Shown piece after piece: positions 1-5,416 of a DNA stretch of 6,954 nt. The stretch is from Microcaldota archaeon (GTDB lineage: Archaea; Micrarchaeota; Micrarchaeia; Anstonellales; Bilamarchaeaceae), in assembly GCA_018813445.1 (NCBI GenBank), contig JAHJBR010000158.1:1-6954 (forward strand), in the 5' to 3' direction. The position numbers and the translations under genes are program-made. How positions within the stretch are numbered: position 1 is the first letter of the stretch; the number at the start of each line of letters is the position of its first letter. Under the pieces are notes generated by a model. It was not told the origin of the DNA. It made no database searches and saw nothing but the letters and a program-made list of their open reading frames with translations.

Positions 1-464
1 ACTTTATCCTTTTCAATAACCATCATCCTGTGGAATGAACAGTTTCTTCCTAATTCTTTATCTTGGGCAATTACCACTGCAGATGCGAAATAAGGACCAC
101 CATCCTTTTCTGCGTGGATTGGAATTGGGAATTTTGATAGGTCCACTTCTTTTTCAGTTACTTCTAAAACCGGAGCATTGCTAACTAATTCTGGTTTGCT
201 GGGATTTTCTATTGCTTTAGTTAGATTAGGGATTAGATCTTCATTCTTTATTCCCAAGTAATTACAAACAAGTTCGCGTGTGGAAAATATGTTGCCTGCA
301 ACTCTTGCATCTTTATTCTCCTTTATTTGTTCGGTATATACTGGATTTCCATCCAAAGCCTTGAGTAGGCCTGCAAGTTCAAGGTTTTTGGATACTGGTT
401 TTCTTAGTTCAACTAGTTTGCCTTGTTTTCTCAAACGTTCAATAAAATCCCTAAATGAATTCAT
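1..464 (-). CDS. ubiD: UbiD-family prenyl-FMN-dependent decarboxylase, N-terminal part (probable anhydromevalonate phosphate decarboxylase)
   Basis: The first 154 residues are present and the rest lies beyond the left edge. What is seen: an opening FRDFIERLRKQGKL (residues 4-17), a VAGNIFSTRE motif (55-64), and the block VDLSKFPIPIHAEKDGGPY (107-125) followed by an RNCSFHRMMV stretch (140-149). These are hallmarks of the UbiD N-terminal domain. Family knowledge: UbiD enzymes decarboxylate unsaturated acids using prenylated FMN. In archaea one branch converts trans-anhydromevalonate 5-phosphate to isopentenyl phosphate in the modified mevalonate pathway. The substrate is inferred from the neighbouring ubiX and isopentenyl phosphate kinase and from mevalonate kinase about 2.7 kb away; a general UbiD role cannot be excluded because the C-terminal half is missing. 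The ATG (462-464) overlaps the ubiX stop as ATGA and has an AGGTGG ribosome site at 470-475, so translation is probably coupled to ubiX. Confidence 0.93.
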   Translation of the reverse strand, partial: MNSFRDFIERLRKQGKLVELRKPVSKNLELAGLLKALDGNPVYTEQIKENKDARVAGNIFSTRELVCNYLGIKNEDLIPNLTKAIENPSKPELVSNAPVLEVTEKEVDLSKFPIPIHAEKDGGPYFASAVVIAQDKELGRNCSFHRMMVIEKDK

Positions 465-997
465 TGCTTCCACCTTTTTCCAAGTTTGTGCTCTATTTCT
501 AATTGATCAAGAACCCTTGCGACTATGAAATCTATAAGCTCTTCTATTCTCTTTGGCTTTCCATAAAAACCAGGCGTTGCTGGAAGAATCACTCCTCCTG
601 CAAGAGTCACGCGTTCCATATTCTTTATTGTGATTAATGAGTAGGGAGTTTCTCGTACAACTAGGATAAGTTTTTTTCTTTCTTTTAATGCGACTTCTGC
701 TGCCCTGTTGATTAACGAGTTTCCAACTCCGTTTGCAATTTCTCCCAGGCTTTTTAACGAACAAGGAACAACTACCATTGCATCCGGGGGATTTGAACCA
801 GATGCATAGGGACAAGAAAAATCAAATTCGCCGTAATCCGCTCTAGGAAGTTTTGTGCCTTCGGCTTTTGCCACTTCTTTTGCTCCAGAGCTTATTACTA
901 ATTTGCATTCTACGCCTTTTATGGATTTAAGCACTGAAGACAATCTGCGGCCATATTCTAAACCAGAAGCCCCAGTTATTGCTATAAATATTTTCAT
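461..997 (-). CDS. ubiX: Flavin prenyltransferase UbiX
   Basis: A 178-residue protein of normal UbiX length. It joins a dimethylallyl group to FMN to make the prenyl-FMN cofactor used by UbiD decarboxylases. Visible motifs: flavin-binding ITGASG (residues 7-12) at the N-terminus, VVVPCSLKSLGEIANG (75-90), the NRAAEVALKE helix (97-106), VRETP (114-118) and LPATPGFY (138-145). These are the standard conserved blocks of the family. The start is placed at the ATG at 995-997, not at the upstream in-frame TTG (1013-1015): a TATA-like element at 1019-1026 puts transcription start at about 997, so the message is probably leaderless, and the flavin motif then begins at the usual distance from the N-terminus. 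Its stop overlaps the start of ubiD, so cofactor synthase and dependent decarboxylase form one transcription unit. Confidence 0.95.
   Translation of the reverse strand: MKIFIAITGASGLEYGRRLSSVLKSIKGVECKLVISSGAKEVAKAEGTKLPRADYGEFDFSCPYASGSNPPDAMVVVPCSLKSLGEIANGVGNSLINRAAEVALKERKKLILVVRETPYSLITIKNMERVTLAGGVILPATPGFYGKPKRIEELIDFIVARVLDQLEIEHKLGKRWKQ
470..475 (-). promoter_or_regulatory. Ribosome binding site of ubiD
   Basis: AGGTGG on the minus strand lies 5 nt before the ubiD ATG and inside the last codons of ubiX. It matches the archaeal anti-Shine-Dalgarno end well. It contrasts with the apparently leaderless ubiX start and supports translation of ubiD as an internal operon gene. Confidence 0.7.
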
Positions 998-1018
998 AAT
1001 TATAGGTTGAAACAAGGA

Positions 1019-1026
1019 TTATAAAA
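1019..1026 (-). promoter_or_regulatory. TATA box of ubiX-ubiD
   Basis: TTTTATAA on the minus strand is centred about 25 bp upstream of the ubiX ATG. With the usual archaeal TATA-to-start distance, transcription would begin at or next to the ATG, giving a leaderless mRNA. The call rests on sequence and spacing only. Confidence 0.6.
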
Positions 1027-1072
1027 CCATTTCTAAACTAGGAACGGCACATGACGAATGAATAGTAAATGC

Positions 1073-1080
1073 TTTAAATA
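1073..1080 (+). promoter_or_regulatory. TATA box of isopentenyl phosphate kinase gene
   Basis: TTTAAATA is centred about 25 bp before the ATG at 1101, again predicting a leaderless transcript. No Shine-Dalgarno sequence precedes the ATG, which fits. A second AT-rich run (ATATATAATT, 1091-1100) is too close to the start codon to act as the TATA element and is more likely the initiator region. Confidence 0.6.
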
Positions 1081-1100
1081 TGAAATGAGCATATATAATT

Positions 1101-1886
1101 ATGAAAATACTCAAGATAGGTGGAAGTGTACTAACCAAAAAATCAGGATATAGGGAAGCTGATAATGCGAATATTACGAAGATGGCAAAAACAGTTGCAT
1201 CCATATGGGAAAAAGGCGTGCATGATTTTGTGCTTGTGCATGGAGCAGGATCTTTTGGCCATCCGCTTGTGGTAAAGTATAAAATAGATGAAGGTGTGGA
1301 AAGCGAGAGTCAAAAACTGGGAGCTGCAGATACTCATGCCGCTTGTACTGAGCTTTCTTCTATTTTCATACATGCACTTATAAAAGAAGAAGTACCTGCT
1401 ATTTCAATACCTCCTGCATCCGTGATGGAGCTAAAGGATAAGCGAATAGTGGCATTCAACCGAGATATAATAGAGCACTACATGGCAGCTGGTTTTTTAC
1501 CTGTGCTTTATGGGGATTTTGTCCAGGATAGTTCTCTTGGGGCTGCAGTGTGTTCAGGGGACCAGATCGTGGCTTTTCTAGGTAAGGATGCTGAATTTGC
1601 AGTTTTTGCTACTGATGTTGATGGCGTACTGGATGATAAAGGAGGAGTTATTCCACTTATAAACTCTGCAAACATTTCAAATATTACAAAACACCTTAGA
1701 AGCAAGAAGGGAGATGTTACTGGAGCTATGGAAGGAAAAATCCGGGAGCTTCTGATATTAGATAATCCATCATACATAGTAAATGCAAATTATCCAGAAA
1801 GAATTGTGGATCTTATGCTTGGAAAAAAGGGCGTAACTTGCACTGAAGTAATGAAAGACATGAAAATGCAGGAATTCGATAGATGA
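1101..1886 (+). CDS. ipk: Isopentenyl phosphate kinase
   Basis: A 261-residue amino acid kinase family protein. It phosphorylates isopentenyl phosphate with ATP to give isopentenyl diphosphate, the last step of the archaeal mevalonate route. Seen in the sequence: LKIGGSVLT (residues 4-12) with the nucleotide-binding Lys5; HGAGSFGH (47-54), whose last His is the conserved substrate-contacting residue of this family; a YGDF segment, then SGDQIV; ATDVDGV; and DVTGAMEGKI near the C-terminus. The GSFGH motif separates it from glutamate-5 and uridylate kinases in the same superfamily; fosfomycin kinase FomA is a relative but is unlikely here. It is divergent from ubiX-ubiD, which would supply its substrate. 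The ATG at 1101 is favoured because the TATA box ends 20 bp upstream and the GGS motif sits at the normal distance. Confidence 0.94.
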   Translation: MKILKIGGSVLTKKSGYREADNANITKMAKTVASIWEKGVHDFVLVHGAGSFGHPLVVKYKIDEGVESESQKLGAADTHAACTELSSIFIHALIKEEVPAISIPPASVMELKDKRIVAFNRDIIEHYMAAGFLPVLYGDFVQDSSLGAAVCSGDQIVAFLGKDAEFAVFATDVDGVLDDKGGVIPLINSANISNITKHLRSKKGDVTGAMEGKIRELLILDNPSYIVNANYPERIVDLMLGKKGVTCTEVMKDMKMQEFDR

Positions 1887-1907
1887 TTGCTAGCCAGATC
1901 TTTTAAG

Positions 1908-1916
1908 AATATAAAT
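1908..1916 (+). promoter_or_regulatory. TATA box of endonuclease III gene
   Basis: AATATAAAT is centred about 26 bp upstream of the ATG at 1938, predicting a leaderless message. It lies in the 51-bp gap after the kinase stop codon, so endonuclease III probably has its own promoter even though it is in tandem with the kinase gene. Confidence 0.55.
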
Positions 1917-1937
1917 CCTGCTTGAATACATACCTAC

Positions 1938-2591
1938 ATGGGAAAATCTTGGCTTAGCGCTGCAATCATCAACAGGTTGATTTTTAAGGCAAGAGAAAAG
2001 AGTGCACCAGTCTTCAGAATAGAAAAATTTACTCAGAAAAATAGGTTCAAATCCCTAATATTTACTGTACTTTCTGCGCGCACCAAGGATGAGACTACTC
2101 TTAAAGCATGTGAAAAATTATTCGAAAAATTCAGGAATGCAACGGAACTTGCATCTGCGAATGAAAATGAAGTGGAAAAACTCATTTATGGGATTGGTTT
2201 TTATCGTGTTAAAGCAACGCACATCATTCAATTGGCGAAAAAACTTATTAAAGATTTTAAAGGAAATGTTCCTGCGAATTTTGAAAAGCTAATTTCTCTA
2301 CCTGGAGTAGGAAGAAAGACTGCGAATGTTGTTTTGGTTCATGCATTTGGAAAGGATGAAATTGGAGTGGATGTGCATGTGAATAGGATTTCCAATAGAA
2401 TTGGATTAGTTAGAACAAAAACTCCTTTGCAGACTGAGCTTGCGCTGAAAAGAAAAATTCCAAAAAAACTTTGGAGTAAAATAAATATTGCATTTGTTGC
2501 ACATGGACAAACCACTTGTCTTCCAAAAAAACCCAAATGTAATGAATGTATACTGATTGAATATTGTAAAAAAGTTGGAGTCAAAAGTTAA
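1938..2591 (+). CDS. nth: Endonuclease III (DNA glycosylase/AP lyase)
   Basis: A 217-residue HhH-GPD base excision repair enzyme. It removes oxidised pyrimidines and nicks the resulting abasic site. Visible features: LSARTKD (residues 45-51), the helix-hairpin-helix LPGVGRKTANVVL (121-133) carrying the Schiff-base lysine K127, and the catalytic aspartate D145 in GVDVHVNRI. A C-terminal [4Fe-4S] cluster has Cys194, Cys201, Cys204 and Cys210, in the exact C-x6-C-x2-C-x5-C spacing of the family. Having both the lysine and the aspartate indicates a bifunctional enzyme, not a MutY-like monofunctional one. Length is normal, with an N-terminal lead of about 30 residues before the core. It has no functional link to the isoprenoid genes. 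It faces the Lrp gene tail to tail across a hairpin. Confidence 0.95.
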   Translation: MGKSWLSAAIINRLIFKAREKSAPVFRIEKFTQKNRFKSLIFTVLSARTKDETTLKACEKLFEKFRNATELASANENEVEKLIYGIGFYRVKATHIIQLAKKLIKDFKGNVPANFEKLISLPGVGRKTANVVLVHAFGKDEIGVDVHVNRISNRIGLVRTKTPLQTELALKRKIPKKLWSKINIAFVAHGQTTCLPKKPKCNECILIEYCKKVGVKS

Positions 2592-2675
2592 AGCAAAAAG
2601 TGATTTTGGCGATTGTGTGCGAAATCAGTTTATCTGATGAGCACACTTGGTTGGATGATAATAGATTGGGATTCA

Positions 2676-2710
2676 TAAAAGGGGATTATAATCAGGTATT
2701 TCCCCTTTTA
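2676..2710. terminator. Inverted repeat, possible bidirectional terminator
   Basis: Perfect 10-bp arms TAAAAGGGGA (2676-2685) and TCCCCTTTTA (2701-2710) flank a 15-nt loop. It lies between the convergent endonuclease III and Lrp genes, and the right arm includes the Lrp stop codon. The arm ends give short T runs on both strands. Archaeal termination relies mainly on U-rich tracts, so a role as terminator or as a 3'-end stabilising stem is inferred. The rest of the gap (2592-2675) holds no gene; there is only a minor 5-bp stem at 2624-2638. Confidence 0.45.
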
Positions 2711-3169
2711 AAGACCGTCGAATTCATGCATATGCTTTACCACGTTGAGAACCATAATTGTATTGGTTTTCTCTACATGCGGAATGGAAAGTATCTTCTT
2801 TAAAAGAGTTGAGAACTCTGCACGGGTCTTGCACATCACCATTGCTATTGAATCATAGTTACCAGTTATATCATACACTGCAACCACTCCTGGAAGTTTG
2901 CTTATATTATCCTGTACTTCGAGTATCTTTCCTTGTGAAATATTTATCTGAACAATTCCTTGGAATTCATGGCCCAGTAATGAATAATCAAGATCTGCTG
3001 AGTAGCCCCTAATTATTCCTGATTTTTCAAGACGTTTTATCCTTTCAATCAGTGCAGAAGGACTTATTTTTATTTCCAATGCAAGCTCACGCGCAGAGCG
3101 CCTGCAGTTTTCCCTAAGGGCACCTAGAATACGTTTATCCGTCTCATCTACTTTGAAGTTTCCCTTCAT
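2708..3169 (-). CDS. Lrp/AsnC-family transcriptional regulator
   Basis: A 153-residue protein of standard Lrp/AsnC size. The N-terminal part (about residues 8-55) is an HTH domain: VDETDKRILGALREN, then ARELALEIKISPSALIERIK as the recognition region, then LEKSGIIRGY. The C-terminal part (about 67-145) is a RAM ligand-binding and oligomerisation domain with the GNYDSIAMV segment (103-111). Such proteins bind DNA as dimers or octamers and usually sense amino acids. It is the last gene of the minus-strand operon, 7 nt after the mevalonate kinase stop codon, with a GTGAT ribosome site in that gap. This placement suggests it may control the operon or respond to isoprenoid precursor status; that is inference. 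Its ligand cannot be read from sequence. Confidence 0.92.
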   Translation of the reverse strand: MKGNFKVDETDKRILGALRENCRRSARELALEIKISPSALIERIKRLEKSGIIRGYSADLDYSLLGHEFQGIVQINISQGKILEVQDNISKLPGVVAVYDITGNYDSIAMVMCKTRAEFSTLLKKILSIPHVEKTNTIMVLNVVKHMHEFDGL

Positions 3170-3176
3170 AGAATCA

Positions 3177-4067
3177 CTATTGAACTAATGAAGTTATGGC
3201 TATGAATCCGAGTTTTCTTATTTCATTAGCAATCTCTTCAGCATTTTTCTCGTTTTTTGCAAGGATGGTGCAACTTCCTCCACATCCTGCACCTGTTATT
3301 TTTGCACCCAATGCACCCAAATCACGTGCAGCGTAAATTATCATTTCATTTTCCCTGCTTGAAACTCCCATTGAGCATAAAAGACCGTGATTGATATTCA
3401 TGAACTCACCCAAATCTTCGATTTTACCAGAAGAAATGGCAGTCACAGCCGAATCTATCATCTTCTTTTCTGCGTTGAACAGATCATTGTAGATTTCTGG
3501 GTTTTTGTCCCTGCGCGCCTTCACAGCTGAAATTATGTCCTCTGTGGATCCTCTTTTCTTTCCAGTATTCCCTATCACTAAATTAAGCGGGCGCCCTATC
3601 TTAAGAGGAGTTATTTCTGCTCCAGTTTGCGTTTTTTGGAAAAGAATTGCGCCGCCTTGGGTTGCAAGAGTATTATCTATTCCAGAAGGAACACCATGAA
3701 AAACCCTCTCTGATTCATAGGCATGCTTGGAAATCTCATGGTCTGTGATGAACATTTTGGATTCATCAGCAACTGCGCGTACAAACGCAACACTTAATGC
3801 TGCACTTGAACCCAATCCACTTCCTATTGGAATTTCGCTTTTAATTTTTACATTGAAGTTTTCTGTTATTTTCATGGATTTTTTGGCAGCTTCCAAACCC
3901 AGCAACAGTTTTCCATCTGCATGTGCTGCTTCAATTTTCATATGTGGGGCTTTGGTAACCTCAATTTCTATTTTTTTAGAAAGTGCTGCGCCTATTGCAG
4001 GTAGACCATATACTACAAAATGTTCACCGAGAAGGATTGTTTTTGCATATCCAAATCCTTTTCCCAT
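3177..4067 (-). CDS. mvk: Mevalonate kinase
   Basis: A 296-residue GHMP kinase. It phosphorylates mevalonate with ATP to mevalonate 5-phosphate in the cytoplasm, the first committed kinase step toward archaeal lipids. Visible motifs: AKTILLGEHFVVYG (residues 8-21, GHMP motif 1), IPIGSGLGSSAAL (79-91, ATP-binding motif 2), HGVPSGIDN (124-132) with the catalytic aspartate D131 in the mevalonate kinase context, and KITGAGCGGS (256-265, motif 3). The E-H-x-V-V-Y-G signature and HGxPSGxDN point to mevalonate kinase and away from homoserine kinase, galactokinase or diphosphomevalonate decarboxylase. It starts 4 nt after the DUF2666-like stop codon with an AAAGGTTGAG ribosome site, so it depends on the operon promoter near 6266-6318. 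Length is typical for archaea. Confidence 0.95.
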   Translation of the reverse strand: MGKGFGYAKTILLGEHFVVYGLPAIGAALSKKIEIEVTKAPHMKIEAAHADGKLLLGLEAAKKSMKITENFNVKIKSEIPIGSGLGSSAALSVAFVRAVADESKMFITDHEISKHAYESERVFHGVPSGIDNTLATQGGAILFQKTQTGAEITPLKIGRPLNLVIGNTGKKRGSTEDIISAVKARRDKNPEIYNDLFNAEKKMIDSAVTAISSGKIEDLGEFMNINHGLLCSMGVSSRENEMIIYAARDLGALGAKITGAGCGGSCTILAKNEKNAEEIANEIRKLGFIAITSLVQ

Positions 4068-4071
4068 TTTC

Positions 4072-4866
4072 TCAACCTTTCGCGACTCTTCCCCTGGGTT
4101 TTGCCATCTTCAAATCAGGATGGGCGGTTATGAGCGAATCAACATTCGCATATGGAATGAATTTTAGGTTTTCACTCACACATTTCACCAAGTAAGCATC
4201 ATCTATTTGATTCTTTCCTATATTTGATGCAACTGTACGAAGTGCGTCTGCAAGGTTCTGGAAGGATTTACGTTTCCCCTTGGTGGCTTCTGCGGCTATT
4301 TTCTCCATTTCCTTATTTGGTTTGCAGAAATCAAATGCTTTTTTTACAATGGTTGCATTTATTGCTGCGAGTATGCCGGCAACCTCATAGTCTTTTGTGG
4401 TTGAATCAACACTCATCTTTTTTATTGCAATCCAATTTTTGTATCTGGCTATTAATGCAATTTGGCCTTCTAACTCTTCGGATTTTGAAGGTTTTATCGA
4501 TGAATCGATCATTGAGCATGAAATGGTGGCGCGTACTTTATTTTTTGTGAACGCAGCACACACAAGCTTGGATTCTGCTACTGGAAGCAATGCTTCATTA
4601 TCCACAGTTTTGAGAAGTGCTGATTTCCATTCCCCTGGTTTTCTGCTTTCAAAGAATTTAGCTGCATCCTGGATTCCATTTCCTTCTTTTGCAAGGTTTT
4701 CAATCATTGCGCAGTTTATTCCTGCATGGCAAAACGCACTGGAATCAATAACTTCATGGAGTTGTGCAAGCGCACATGCAACATCTTTTTCAGACGCATT
4801 CGAAAGATTAAATATTACTGAATGGTTCCAATCCTTGTAACGGCCAGAGAATATCATCTCATCCAT
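4072..4866 (-). CDS. DUF2666-like protein with two tandem repeats, function unknown
   Basis: A 264-residue soluble protein with no signal peptide, no membrane segment and no obvious catalytic motif. It is made of two related halves. Residues about 5-110 and 137-235 each begin with an aromatic core (RYKDW at 9-13, RYKNW at 141-145). In each half a helical stretch follows (DVACALAQLHEVIDSSAF against EVAGILAAINATIVKKAF) and then an acidic/basic helix (IENLAKE against MEKIAAEA). I associate the F/I-x-x-(R/K)YK(D/N)W plus helix arrangement with Pfam DUF2666, described only from archaea; this is recognition from memory, not a search. The C-terminus (236-264) is an extra tail ending in a basic RGRVAKG. 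It sits 4 nt after the FAD enzyme and 4 nt before mevalonate kinase, so it is surely co-transcribed. A link to isoprenoid metabolism is only an inference from position. Confidence 0.85.
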   Translation of the reverse strand: MDEMIFSGRYKDWNHSVIFNLSNASEKDVACALAQLHEVIDSSAFCHAGINCAMIENLAKEGNGIQDAAKFFESRKPGEWKSALLKTVDNEALLPVAESKLVCAAFTKNKVRATISCSMIDSSIKPSKSEELEGQIALIARYKNWIAIKKMSVDSTTKDYEVAGILAAINATIVKKAFDFCKPNKEMEKIAAEATKGKRKSFQNLADALRTVASNIGKNQIDDAYLVKCVSENLKFIPYANVDSLITAHPDLKMAKPRGRVAKG

Positions 4867-4870
4867 ACAA

Positions 4871-5407
4871 TCAACTCAATTCACATTTTTTGCCTTCGCG
4901 ATGCACAATTTCCCGTGCTGCTATAAGGCCAGTTACTCCTGCAGTGACTATCCCACCACTTACTCCGGCACCATCCCCAACTGTGAAAAGATTCTTCACT
5001 TGATCCGTTTCCATGCATTTTGTGACTTCAAGACGCACTGCTTTGAACTTTACTTCTGGACCATATAGAAGTGTTGATTCCTCGCTCACACCTGGAATGA
5101 CTTTTGCAAGCATATCCAATCCTTCAACTAAATCCTCTAGGATTCTTGCAGGAAGTGCCATTGAAAGATCGCCTGGAGTTACATCTTTATTTGTAGGCTC
5201 AACATAGCTTTTTTCTATTCTTTCCCAGGTGCTTCTTCTTCCTTTTTTAAGATCTCCAAGACGTTGAACAATTGCTTTTCCTCCGCCTATAGTGGTACAA
5301 AGCCTGCATATGCTTTCTCCGTAAAGAGTGGTGTTTTCCACTGGTTTTGTTAGCCTTATCCTTACAAGAAAGGCAAAATTGGTGTTATTGGAAAATTTAT
5401 TCTTCAT
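4871..5407 (-). CDS. FAD-dependent dehydrogenase (COG2509-like), C-terminal part after in-frame TGA
   Basis: 178 residues from an ATG at 5405-5407, in the same frame as the upstream part and separated from it by one TGA codon plus two sense codons (His, Ser). It carries the second half of a COG2509-type FAD enzyme: NNTNFAFLVRIRLTKPV, GGGKAIVQRLGDL, GRRSTWERI, DVTPGDLSMALP, LLYGPEVKF, and the C-terminal FAD-contacting VGDGAGVSGGIVTAGVTG (143-160 of this part). Together the two parts total 464 codons before the final stop, close to the expected single-chain length, so this is one gene interrupted and not two natural genes. No good ribosome site precedes the ATG at 5407. If it is made separately, it would need readthrough or re-initiation just past the stop. 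On its own it lacks the N-terminal Rossmann motif and should not bind FAD properly. Confidence 0.8.
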   Translation of the reverse strand: MKNKFSNNTNFAFLVRIRLTKPVENTTLYGESICRLCTTIGGGKAIVQRLGDLKKGRRSTWERIEKSYVEPTNKDVTPGDLSMALPARILEDLVEGLDMLAKVIPGVSEESTLLYGPEVKFKAVRLEVTKCMETDQVKNLFTVGDGAGVSGGIVTAGVTGLIAAREIVHREGKKCELS

Positions 5408-5413
5408 GCTATG

Positions 5414-5416
5414 TCA
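5414..5416 (-). other. In-frame TGA interrupting the FAD dehydrogenase gene
   Basis: On the minus strand the codons read GTG AAT TGA CAT AGC ATG. The expected family sequence is V-N-G-H-S, so a single change from GGA to TGA at a conserved glycine explains the break. No frameshift is present on either side. A pseudogene mutation, strain variant or base-call error are the simplest explanations. UGA acts as a normal stop for ubiX, the kinase at 1101-1886, the DUF2666-like gene and this gene's own end. Confidence 0.8.

Noticed and set aside
280..528. Plus-strand reading frame opposite ubiD and ubiX
   Set aside because: It is antisense to two well-supported genes whose motifs are unmistakable on the minus strand, and its translation is low-complexity, Ser/Leu/Phe-rich.
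998..1015. TTG start for ubiX that would add six residues
   Set aside because: The TATA box predicts transcription starting at about 997, so the TTG would not be in the message, and the family N-terminus begins at the MKIFIAITGASG methionine.
2600..2803. Open reading frame on the plus strand after endonuclease III
   Set aside because: It starts with GTG, has no promoter or ribosome site, runs across the hairpin and into the antisense of the Lrp gene, and shows no protein-family features.
4397..4840. Long plus-strand frame opposite the DUF2666-like gene
   Set aside because: It is a shadow of the minus-strand gene, which has tight operon spacing and a clear internal duplication. The shadow has no start signals.
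5414..5416. Selenocysteine insertion or a reassigned UGA codon
   Set aside because: The conserved residue at this place is glycine, not cysteine. UGA clearly ends several other genes in the window, and there is no visible SECIS-like element after the gene, where only a 4-nt gap precedes the next start.
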